A stretch of 5,696 bases of DNA from an uncultured Lachnospiraceae bacterium (GCA_910586755.1 CAJUJM010000014.1:1-5696); one strand, 5' to 3'. Counted from the first letter of the stretch, positions 1-5,612 are shown. Notes: generated from the sequence alone by a model not told the origin. A program made the numbers and translations.

Positions 1-5
1 AACCA

Positions 6-17
6 TTTTTATTTTTT
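6..17 (+). promoter_or_regulatory. T-rich run before the operon; possible tail of a leader terminator
   Basis: Eleven of these twelve bases are T, and the run ends just upstream of the Shine-Dalgarno site of the first gene. Such a run is what follows the hairpin of an intrinsic terminator. The operon ends with an ANTAR protein, a family that acts by antitermination on leader RNAs, so a regulated terminator here would make sense. The hairpin itself would lie to the left of the window and cannot be seen, so this is inference. Confidence 0.3.
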
Positions 18-20
18 GAA

Positions 21-27
21 AGGAAGG
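21..27 (+). promoter_or_regulatory. Ribosome binding site of the amidotransferase gene
   Basis: AGGAAGG lies nine bases before the ATG at 37. This decides the start: the in-frame TTG at 16 lies upstream of and against this site and would add seven residues (MKGRHTY) that do not belong to the family. Confidence 0.8.
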
Positions 28-36
28 CATACCTAT

Positions 37-1131
37 ATGAAACTTGAAGGTCAAGTACGAATCCCTTCCGGATGCGCCATTGCGGCCGTAATTTCCAGGG
101 AAGGAAATAAAATGTCCGGCCAGGGGATTATAAATTCTATGAAACCCATGCATGATCGTTCCAATGGGTTAGGCGGCGGCTTTGCCGGTTATGGTATTTA
201 CCCTGAATATAAAGACTTTTATGCTTTGCACCTGTTTTTTGATACCCGGGCCACCAGGAAAGACTGCGAGGCTTTTCTGAAAGAGCGGTTTGAACTGATA
301 CAGTCAGAGATCATCCCCACCCGTAAGATCCCGGCTATTACAGACGAGCCTGTTATATGGAGATATTTCGTCTCCCCTCTGAGATCGGTGCTGGCATCTG
401 TGCAGCTGGATGAAAAAGAGTTTGTGGCAAGAACCGTTATGAAAATCAACTCTGAGATGCCGGGGGCTTACGTGTTTTCCAGCGGCAAGAACATGGGCGC
501 TTTCAAGGCAGTAGGCTTTCCCGAGGATGTAGGGGTATTTTATAAGCTGGAAGAATATGAAGGATATTCCTGGACAGCCCATGGCCGCTATCCCACCAAC
601 ACCCCGGGCTGGTGGGGCGGCGCTCACCCTTTTACACTCCTTGACTATTCTGTGGTACATAACGGAGAAATTTCTTCCTATGACGCCAACCGCAGGTTTA
701 TCGAAATGTTTGGCTATCAATGCACCCTTCAAACTGATACAGAAGCCATTACTTATATTCTGGACTACCTTCTCCGTGTCCAGGGCCTTACTCTGGAAGA
801 AGCAGCAGGGGTGATTGCCGCTCCTTTCTGGAGTACCATTGCCGTCAAAACAGATTTAGAAGAGCAAAACAAGTACACCTATTTGCGTACCATGTTTCCA
901 AACCTGCTGATAACCGGTCCCTTTTCCATTGTACTGGGATTTACCGGCGGTTTGATGGCCCTTAATGACCGTTTGAAGCTGCGTTCTATGGTGGTGGGCG
1001 AAAAGAATGACAAGGTATTCATAGCCAGTGAAGAAGCCGCCATCCGGACAATGGAACCGGATGCGGAAAATATCTGGTCTCCCGCCGGAGGAAAACCTGT
1101 AATTGTAAAAGTGAAGGAAGGTACATTCTGA
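37..1131 (+). CDS. Class II glutamine amidotransferase, glutaminase subunit of a split glutamate synthase
   Basis: A 364-residue protein equivalent to the N-terminal glutaminase domain of bacterial GltB. It should hydrolyse glutamine with an N-terminal cysteine and pass ammonia to the FMN subunit encoded next. Visible motifs: SGCAI with the candidate nucleophile Cys13; HGRYPTNTPGWW at 182-193, matching the R-[FY]-[SP]-TNT block of the family; HNGEI at 208-212 with the oxyanion Asn209-Gly210; TDTEA at 233-237 with Asp234; and GPFSIV (from about 294) through NDRLKLR to ASEEA (330-334), matching the end of the GltB amidotransferase domain. The cysteine is not at position 2, so a 12-residue leader would have to be removed, as in GltB and Bacillus PurF; the residue after Cys is Ala rather than the usual Gly. 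The start at ATG 37 is supported by AGGAAGG nine bases upstream. The stop overlaps the next start (TGATG), implying translational coupling. The family call is firm; the acceptor substrate is inferred. Confidence 0.9.
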   Translation: MKLEGQVRIPSGCAIAAVISREGNKMSGQGIINSMKPMHDRSNGLGGGFAGYGIYPEYKDFYALHLFFDTRATRKDCEAFLKERFELIQSEIIPTRKIPAITDEPVIWRYFVSPLRSVLASVQLDEKEFVARTVMKINSEMPGAYVFSSGKNMGAFKAVGFPEDVGVFYKLEEYEGYSWTAHGRYPTNTPGWWGGAHPFTLLDYSVVHNGEISSYDANRRFIEMFGYQCTLQTDTEAITYILDYLLRVQGLTLEEAAGVIAAPFWSTIAVKTDLEEQNKYTYLRTMFPNLLITGPFSIVLGFTGGLMALNDRLKLRSMVVGEKNDKVFIASEEAAIRTMEPDAENIWSPAGGKPVIVKVKEGTF

Positions 1132-2636
1132 TGAGTATAGAGTTTATTTACCCGGAATTTGAAGTTATCAGAAATGAGAATAAATGCACTGTCTGTAAAA
1201 TCTGCCAGCAGCAATGCGCCAATGGAGTCCATCAGTATGATGAACAGCTCCACATTATGAAATGCGATGAGGCCAAATGTGTAAACTGCCAGCGCTGTGT
1301 TTCTTTCTGCCCTGCCAAAGCTTTGAAGATCGTAAAGAGCGACTGTGCTCTCCGTGAAAATGCAAACTGGCCAATGGATACGGTGAGAGAAATCTATAAG
1401 CAGGCCAACACCGGCGGCGTTCTTTTATCTTCCATGGGAAATCCCAAACCGTTTCCCGTGTATTGGGATAAGCTTCTGATTAATGCTTCCCAGGTAACCA
1501 CCCCTTCTATTGATCCTTTGCGGGAGCCTATGGAAACCAGAGTCTATCTGGGAAAGAAGCCTGATAAGGTGCGGCGCGCCCCTGACGGCAGGTTAGACTG
1601 CAAGCTGCCGCCTCAACTTAAGCTTTCCATGCCGGTTCTGTTCTCTGCAATGAGTTATGGTTCCATCAGCTACAATGCTCACAAATCTCTGGCTTTGGCG
1701 GCCCGGGAATTAGGTATTTTATATAACACCGGGGAGGGCGGCCTCCATGAAGACTTTTATTGTTATGGGGAAAATACCATTGTCCAGGTCGCTTCCGGAC
1801 GTTTTGGAGTCCATGAAAAGTATTTGAATGCCGGTTCTGCTATTGAGATCAAAATGGGGCAAGGGGCAAAACCGGGTATCGGCGGCCATCTGCCCGGAGC
1901 AAAAATCGTCGGGGATGTGTCCCGCACCAGAATGATACCCGAGGGCTCTGACGCTATATCACCTGCTCCCCACCACGATATTTACTCAATTGAAGATTTG
2001 CGTCAGCTTGTGTTTTCTTTGAAAGAAGCTACGGAGTACAAAAAACCCATTATTGTAAAGGTGGCTGCCGTCCATAACATTGCTGCCATCGCAAGCGGCA
2101 TCGCAAGAAGCGGCGCCGATATCATTGCCATTGACGGATTCCGGGGAGGCACCGGCGCAGCCCCCACCAGAATCCGGGATAATGTGGGGATCCCTGTGGA
2201 ATTAGCTCTGGCTGCTGTTGATCAGCGGCTTCGGGACGAGGGAATCCGCAATCATGTGTCCCTCATAGCCGGAGGAAGTATTCGAAACGCGGCAGATGTT
2301 GTGAAGGCCGTTGCCCTGGGCGCTGACGCCTGCTATATCGCCACTGCCGCCCTGCTGGCCCTGGGCTGCCACCTTTGCCGGACCTGCCAGAGCGGAAGCT
2401 GCAACTGGGGAATCGCCACCCAGCGCCCGGAGCTTGTAAAAAGGCTTGACCCGGAAGTGGGAAGCCGCCGCCTGGTAAACCTGATGACCGCATGGAACCA
2501 TGAAATCAAAGAACTGATGGGCGGCATGGGCATTAACTCGATTGAAGCTCTGCGCGGCAACCGCCTGATGCTCCGCGGCATCGGATTAAATGAAAAAGAG
2601 CTGGAAATTCTGGGCATCTCCTATGCCGGAGAATAA
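1131..2636 (+). CDS. Ferredoxin-fused FMN glutamate synthase core (archaeal-type GltB2)
   Basis: A 501-residue cytoplasmic flavoprotein. The N-terminus is a double [4Fe-4S] ferredoxin domain: Cys19, 22, 25, 29 and Cys50, 53, 56, 60, the second ending in the usual CP. From about residue 165 to 460 it is the FMN-binding synthase barrel: NTGEGG at 199-204; GQGAKPGIGGHLPG; VKVAA with Lys310, equivalent to the VKL block of GltB; and DGFRGGTGAAP from 335, equivalent to the GHDGGTGASP block. The cluster loop has Cys413, 416, 419 and 424. The spacing 413-419-424 matches the C-x5-C-x4-C of the GltB [3Fe-4S] site, with a fourth Cys in between as in archaeal homologues. The reaction expected is reductive amination of 2-oxoglutarate with ammonia from the upstream subunit. 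An AAGGAAGG site at 1114-1121 inside the upstream gene supports the ATG at 1131. No FAD/NAD(P)H subunit follows it, so the electron donor is open: ferredoxin directly or an oxidoreductase encoded elsewhere. Confidence 0.92.
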   Translation: MSIEFIYPEFEVIRNENKCTVCKICQQQCANGVHQYDEQLHIMKCDEAKCVNCQRCVSFCPAKALKIVKSDCALRENANWPMDTVREIYKQANTGGVLLSSMGNPKPFPVYWDKLLINASQVTTPSIDPLREPMETRVYLGKKPDKVRRAPDGRLDCKLPPQLKLSMPVLFSAMSYGSISYNAHKSLALAARELGILYNTGEGGLHEDFYCYGENTIVQVASGRFGVHEKYLNAGSAIEIKMGQGAKPGIGGHLPGAKIVGDVSRTRMIPEGSDAISPAPHHDIYSIEDLRQLVFSLKEATEYKKPIIVKVAAVHNIAAIASGIARSGADIIAIDGFRGGTGAAPTRIRDNVGIPVELALAAVDQRLRDEGIRNHVSLIAGGSIRNAADVVKAVALGADACYIATAALLALGCHLCRTCQSGSCNWGIATQRPELVKRLDPEVGSRRLVNLMTAWNHEIKELMGGMGINSIEALRGNRLMLRGIGLNEKELEILGISYAGE

Positions 2637-2640
2637 AAAA

Positions 2641-2669
2641 TTTACACACATTTGGAGGTGTGGTATAAT
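2641..2669 (+). promoter_or_regulatory. Promoter-like sequence overlapping the ribosome binding site of the GXGXG gene
   Basis: TTTACA (2641-2646), a 17-base spacer and TATAAT (2664-2669) preceded by TGG, an extended -10. This is close to the sigma-A consensus. The expected transcription start, about 2675-2677, would fall just inside the GXGXG reading frame, so such a transcript could express glutamine synthetase and the ANTAR gene but not the GXGXG protein. It may be fortuitous in an A/T-rich gap. Confidence 0.35.
2654..2660 (+). promoter_or_regulatory. Extended Shine-Dalgarno site of the GXGXG gene
   Basis: GGAGGTG is a full match to the 16S anti-Shine-Dalgarno, eleven bases before the ATG at 2672, slightly longer spacing than usual. 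Part of it can fold into a small hairpin: CACAC (2645-2649) pairs with GTGTG (2658-2662) around an eight-base loop. That stem is probably too weak to block translation. Confidence 0.75.
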
Positions 2670-2671
2670 AT

Positions 2672-3394
2672 ATGAAAATCATTGATGCTACAAATTTCGA
2701 TCACAGAACCTTAAACCAGGTGTTGCGGGAAAGCGGCGGGGACTGTACTATTAACGGATGCTGCGGCCAAAGATTTATTGCCGCAGGCATGTCGGACAAA
2801 ACCCTTATTATTAACGGGATCCCCGGCAATGCTCTGGGCGCTTATTTAAACAATGCCTGTATTACGGTAAATGGCAATGCCCAGGACGCCGTAGGGGATA
2901 CCATGAATGAAGGAAAACTCCTGATCCACGGAAGTATCGGCGACGCCGCCGGATATGCCATGCGGGGCGGCAAAATATATGTCCGGGACAATGCCGGTTA
3001 CCGGGCGGGAATCCATATGAAAGCGTATAAAGAAAAAATCCCCGTGATGATTATTGGCGGCTCTGCCGGAAGTTTTCTGGGCGAATATCAGGCAGGCGGA
3101 GTTATCATTGTCCTGGGTTTCCATTGTGACAAAAGCCATATTGTGGGGAATTTCCCCTGTACAGGAATGCACGGCGGTAAAATGTATCTTCGAAGCGATT
3201 GCAGGGATATTACATTTCCTCCACAAGTTACTGCCAGACCGGCAGATTCCGAAGATTTAGCGGAGATCCGTGAATATCTGTCCGAGTATTGTTCTGACTT
3301 TGCCTATGATATGGAAGAGGTTTTCTCCTCTCCCTTCACGGTCATTACCCCGGACAGTCAAAGCCCTTATAAACAAATGTATGTAGCAAATTAA
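2672..3394 (+). CDS. GXGXG beta-helix subunit of a split glutamate synthase
   Basis: A 240-residue protein matching the C-terminal GXGXG domain of GltB, also found in FwdC/FmdC-type proteins. In GltB this right-handed beta-helix is structural and holds the amidotransferase and synthase domains together around the ammonia channel. Repeating glycine patterns are plain from about residue 20 to 173: GNALGAYL, GNAQDAVGDTMNEGKLLIHG, GDAAGYAMRGGKIYV, GYRAGIHM, GGSAGSFLGEYQAGGVIIVLG and GMHGGKMYL. The early Cys25, Cys30 and Cys31 are not a recognised metal motif. A tail of about 67 residues after the helix (174-240), rich in acidic and aromatic residues, is not explained by the repeat and may contact the partner subunits. 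The gene sits 35 bases after the FMN subunit and 18 before glutamine synthetase. Being encoded between these enzymes supports a role as the third subunit of one complex; a formylmethanofuran dehydrogenase role is unlikely because no such genes are near. Confidence 0.88.
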   Translation: MKIIDATNFDHRTLNQVLRESGGDCTINGCCGQRFIAAGMSDKTLIINGIPGNALGAYLNNACITVNGNAQDAVGDTMNEGKLLIHGSIGDAAGYAMRGGKIYVRDNAGYRAGIHMKAYKEKIPVMIIGGSAGSFLGEYQAGGVIIVLGFHCDKSHIVGNFPCTGMHGGKMYLRSDCRDITFPPQVTARPADSEDLAEIREYLSEYCSDFAYDMEEVFSSPFTVITPDSQSPYKQMYVAN

Positions 3395-3409
3395 AGGAAA
3401 GCAGGTAGG
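3393..3409 (+). promoter_or_regulatory. Poor or doubled ribosome binding site of the glutamine synthetase gene
   Basis: Two candidate sites lie before the ATG at 3413: AAAGGAAA (3393-3400), which starts within the stop codon of the GXGXG gene and is twelve bases away, and AGGTAGG (3403-3409), only three bases away. Neither has ideal spacing, unlike the other genes of the operon. Expression may partly depend on ribosomes finishing the gene before it. Confidence 0.45.
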
Positions 3410-3412
3410 CTT

Positions 3413-4645
3413 ATGAAGTATTCAAAGGAAGAGGTTATCCAGTATGTCCGGGAAGAGGATGTAAAATTCATCCGTCTCGCCTTTTGCGATGTATTCGGCA
3501 AGCAAAAAAACATATCCATTATGCCAGATGAGCTTCCCTGTGCTTTTGAATATGGAATTGCCATTGATGCATCTGCCATTGAGGGCTTCGGCGATGAAGC
3601 CCATTCTGACTTACTGCTCCATCCTGATGCAGACACTCTGATGCCTCTGCCCTGGAGACCGGAGCACGGCCGGGTAGTCCGCATGTTCTGCAGTATTTCT
3701 TATCCGGACGGCAGCATATTTGAGTGTGACTCTCGCTCTATTTTAAAGCAGGCTGTCCGGGATGCCGAAAAAGCGGGCTGCCGGTTCTTCTTTGGCGCGG
3801 AACAGGAATTTTATCTTTTTAATCTGGACAGTAACGGGAATCCTACAACAGAGCCTTACGACCAGGCCGGTTATATGGACCTTGCGCCGGAAGACAGAGG
3901 AGAAAATATCCGGCGGGAAGTGTGCCTCACCCTTGAGCAGATGGGAATACGCCCGGAAAGTTCTCATCACGAGGAAGGCCCAGGGCAGAACGAAATCGAT
4001 TTCCGCTATTCGGATCCCCTTACTGCTGCCGATAATGCCATGACTTTTCAGAACGTTGTAAAAATCGTTGCGCGCCGTAATGGACTGTATGCCGATTTCA
4101 GTCCAAAGCCGCTGGAGAGTAAACCCGGAAACGGATTCCATATTAATATGTCAGTAAAATCATCCGGCAATGAGGATCTTATGGATTTTATGATTGCCGG
4201 TATCCTGGATAAAGTGGGGGACATGACTGTTTTTCTGAATCCGCAGGAAAGTTCTTATAAACGTTTTGGCAGCCATAAAGCGCCTAAATATATTTCCTGG
4301 TCCAGAGAAAACCGCTCCCAGCTTGTGAGGGTTCCTGCTGCTGCAGGCAAATACAAACGCGCTGAGCTCCGTTCTCCGGATCCTGCGGCCAATCCTTATC
4401 TGGCATTTTCATTAATGATATATGCCGGTCTTTATGGAATTGAGGGAAAGCTCCCGTTACCGGAGCCAGCTGACATAAACCTCTATAAAGCAGATGAGAA
4501 TACTCTTTCCAAATTCCGGCAATTGCCGGGAAACTTACAATCTGCCTGTACGGCAGCTGCTGGCAGCGATTTTGTTAAGAAACATATCCCCAAGTCCATA
4601 TTGGACATCTATTGTAAGCCTGCTATAGTGCCTGCAGGCCAGTAA
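3413..4645 (+). CDS. glnA: Type I glutamine synthetase-like ligase, short form
   Basis: A 410-residue member of the GSI family, shorter than the usual 440-470. The expected reaction is glutamate + ammonium + ATP to glutamine. Active-site blocks are in order: IDASAIEGF with Asp52 (like Asp50 of Salmonella GS, ammonium site); GAEQEF with Glu130 and Glu132 (metal); HHEEGPGQNEID with Glu187/188 and Glu194 (metal); GNGFHIN with His243; NRSQLVRVP with Arg301 and Arg306; and RAELRSPDPAANPYLAF with Glu318 and Arg320. The odd point is the flap: the usual YKRLVPGYEAP is here YKRFGSHKAP (282-291), one residue shorter, with Lys289 where the ammonium-handling Glu327 would be. Tyr358 in INLYKA lines up with the adenylylated tyrosine of enteric GS, but the surrounding motif is not conserved. 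Its place after the three glutamate synthase subunits fits a GS-GOGAT pair. A gamma-glutamyl-amine ligase (GmaS- or PuuA-like) is the main alternative. The family is certain, the amine substrate less so. Confidence 0.88.
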   Translation: MKYSKEEVIQYVREEDVKFIRLAFCDVFGKQKNISIMPDELPCAFEYGIAIDASAIEGFGDEAHSDLLLHPDADTLMPLPWRPEHGRVVRMFCSISYPDGSIFECDSRSILKQAVRDAEKAGCRFFFGAEQEFYLFNLDSNGNPTTEPYDQAGYMDLAPEDRGENIRREVCLTLEQMGIRPESSHHEEGPGQNEIDFRYSDPLTAADNAMTFQNVVKIVARRNGLYADFSPKPLESKPGNGFHINMSVKSSGNEDLMDFMIAGILDKVGDMTVFLNPQESSYKRFGSHKAPKYISWSRENRSQLVRVPAAAGKYKRAELRSPDPAANPYLAFSLMIYAGLYGIEGKLPLPEPADINLYKADENTLSKFRQLPGNLQSACTAAAGSDFVKKHIPKSILDIYCKPAIVPAGQ

Positions 4646-4669
4646 GCAATGGATAAAATCACAGAGAAC

Positions 4670-4675
4670 AGGAGG
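4670..4675 (+). promoter_or_regulatory. Ribosome binding site of the ANTAR gene
   Basis: AGGAGG is a perfect Shine-Dalgarno eight bases before the ATG at 4684. It makes this the best translation signal of the operon and fixes the start. The 38-base gap from the glutamine synthetase stop contains no promoter or terminator that I can see. Confidence 0.8.
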
Positions 4676-4683
4676 GGCGCTAA

Positions 4684-5268
4684 ATGAGCTTAAAGGAGCG
4701 TGTTTACAGTATACTCATCGTATCTGCGGCAAACAGCTTTACCTCCGCCTTTTCCGGCCTGCTCCCGGAATCAAGGTACAGTCCTGTTGACACCGTTACA
4801 AATGTCAGCACTGCGAAACGAGTGCTCTCAGAAAAAGATTTTGATTTCGTTATCATCAATGCTCCCTTACCGGATGACCCTGGAACCCGTTTTGCGATTG
4901 ATATCTGTACGGCCAGGCAAACAGTCGTGTTACTTCTGGTAAAAAGCGATATCCGCGACGGTATTCACGATAAAGTTGCAGAATACGGTGTATTTACCCT
5001 GCCCAAGCCCACTTCCAAGCCAACCCTGATTCACGCGCTTAACTGGATGGAAAGTGCCAGGGAACGGCTGCGGCAGTTTGAAAAAAAGTCATTGTCTATT
5101 GATGAGAAAATGGCTGAAATCCGTTTGGTTAATAAAGCAAAATGGATTTTAATCCGTGAGCTGAAAATGAGCGAACCGGACGCTCACCGCTACATAGAAA
5201 AACAGACCATGGATCGATGTATTTCCAAAAGATGTATTGCCGAAGATATTATCCGGACCTATACTTAG
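4684..5268 (+). CDS. ANTAR-domain regulator with a degenerate receiver domain
   Basis: A 194-residue cytoplasmic protein with the layout of AmiR/NasR-type antiterminators: an N-terminal receiver-like fold (about 7-120), a charged helical linker likely to be a coiled coil (about 120-150), and a C-terminal ANTAR three-helix RNA-binding domain (about 145-192; landmarks VNKAKWILI, SEPDAHRYIEKQ and SKRCIAEDII). ANTAR proteins bind paired hexaloop hairpins in leader RNAs and stop terminator formation. The receiver cannot work in the usual way: the acidic pair after strand 1 is replaced by SAAN (14-17), and the phosphoacceptor Asp is Asn59 in FVIINAPLPDD. Only the switch Lys (Lys108 in LPKP) remains. 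It should therefore be controlled by something other than a histidine kinase, perhaps a small molecule or a partner protein. Being last in a glutamine/glutamate operon, it most likely controls this operon and other nitrogen genes. The domain call is firm; the target is inferred. Confidence 0.88.
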   Translation: MSLKERVYSILIVSAANSFTSAFSGLLPESRYSPVDTVTNVSTAKRVLSEKDFDFVIINAPLPDDPGTRFAIDICTARQTVVLLLVKSDIRDGIHDKVAEYGVFTLPKPTSKPTLIHALNWMESARERLRQFEKKSLSIDEKMAEIRLVNKAKWILIRELKMSEPDAHRYIEKQTMDRCISKRCIAEDIIRTYT

Positions 5269-5281
5269 TCTCTTATTCATA

Positions 5282-5312
5282 TAGAATGGGCAGCCGGACT
5301 CTGCCTGTTCTA
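5282..5312 (+). other. Hairpin just after the operon
   Basis: A 12-base-pair stem (5282-5293 with 5301-5312, two G-U pairs) closes a seven-base loop, CCGGACT, starting 14 bases after the ANTAR stop codon. No T-run follows on either strand, so it is not a clear intrinsic terminator. It could protect the 3' end of the operon mRNA or pause transcription. Confidence 0.5.
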
Positions 5313-5331
5313 AATGTTCTAAACCCATAAC

Positions 5332-5377
5332 AAAAAGGTGCTGTAATTCCGGAAAGTCCGGAAACTACAACACCTTT
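5332..5377 (-). terminator. Intrinsic terminator of tRNA-Leu(AAG), possibly bidirectional
   Basis: A long hairpin pairs 5334-5340 with 5371-5377 (AAAGGTG/CACCTTT), 5342-5345 with 5366-5369, and TTCCGG (5347-5352) with CCGGAA (5358-5363) around the loop AAAGT. Read on the minus strand it is followed by TTTTTGTTAT, a good release tract, and begins only a few bases after the tRNA 3' end. In the + direction only CTTTCAT follows, so it would be a weak stop for the operon. Confidence 0.75.
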
Positions 5378-5379
5378 CA

Positions 5380-5463
5380 TGCGGGAAATGGGACTTGAAC
5401 CCACACGAGCATACACCCACAAGATCCTTAGTCTTGCCTGTCTGCCAATTCCAGCATTCCCGC
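5380..5463 (-). tRNA. tRNA-Leu(AAG)
   Basis: An 84-base class II tRNA. The acceptor stem GCGGGAA/TTCCCGC is perfect, with discriminator A at 5380; CCA is not encoded. The D arm contains AATTGGCAGAC, there is a short variable arm, and the T loop is TTCAAGT. The anticodon stem CAAGA/TCTTG is fully paired around the loop CTAAGGA, which places T33 and then the anticodon AAG (complement of 5427-5429). A34 in a leucine tRNA is unusual in bacteria, where A34 is mainly known from tRNA-Arg(ACG). It would read CUU, and CUC and CUA too if deaminated to inosine. The long variable arm and A73 are leucine identity features. Confidence 0.92.
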
Positions 5464-5475
5464 GCAACGATAGAT

Positions 5476-5504
5476 ATTGTACCATAGAAACTTTAATTTG
5501 GCAA
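5476..5504 (-). promoter_or_regulatory. Promoter of tRNA-Leu(AAG)
   Basis: Read on the minus strand: TTGCCA (5499-5504), a 17-base spacer, then TACAAT (5476-5481) preceded by TGG, an extended -10. Each hexamer matches the sigma-A consensus at five of six positions. The start would be near 5469, only about six bases before the mature tRNA 5' end. Confidence 0.75.
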
Positions 5505-5515
5505 TAGTTTTTCCC

Positions 5516-5549
5516 GAAAAAATCAGAAATAGAAAAATCTAAAAAAATA
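5516..5549 (+). promoter_or_regulatory. A-tract UP-like element before the tRNA-Leu(CAG) promoter
   Basis: Three A-runs (about 5517-5522, 5533-5537 and 5541-5547) lie directly upstream of the -35 box. This is typical of the UP elements of stable-RNA promoters, which bind the RNA polymerase alpha C-terminal domains. The call rests on composition only. Confidence 0.5.
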
Positions 5550-5578
5550 TTGACAAAATCCGTATTCTATCCTATAAT
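5550..5578 (+). promoter_or_regulatory. Consensus promoter of tRNA-Leu(CAG)
   Basis: TTGACA (5550-5555), a 17-base spacer and TATAAT (5573-5578): a perfect sigma-A consensus at optimal spacing. Transcription should start near 5584-5586, giving a leader of about 28 bases before the tRNA. Confidence 0.9.
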
Positions 5579-5612
5579 CTAATACGTTGCTGAGGAAACA
5601 AGGCGGCAAATT

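Noticed and set aside
16..36. TTG at 16 as start of the amidotransferase
   Set aside because: It lies upstream of and against the AGGAAGG site; the ATG at 37 has correct spacing, and the extra seven residues do not look like family sequence.
304..732. Minus-strand 142-codon open frame inside the amidotransferase gene
   Set aside because: It is antisense to a strongly conserved coding region, with no ribosome binding site or recognisable product; a shadow frame.
3413..4645. Adenylylation control of the glutamine synthetase
   Set aside because: A Tyr is present at 358 in INLYKA, but the DLPPEE context of the adenylylated loop is missing and control by GlnE is not expected in this group.
5282..5377. 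The two downstream hairpins as an ANTAR target pair
   Set aside because: Their loops are seven (CCGGACT) and five (AAAGT) bases, not hexaloops with A1 and G4, and they lie after the operon rather than in a leader.
5421..5436. Reading the minus-strand tRNA as Leu(UAA)
   Set aside because: Shifting the loop to place UAA at 34-36 breaks the anticodon stem and puts C at position 33; AAG gives a perfect stem and T33.
5273..5485. Minus-strand 70-codon open frame
   Set aside because: It runs across the terminator and the whole tRNA-Leu(AAG) gene and has no recognisable protein features.
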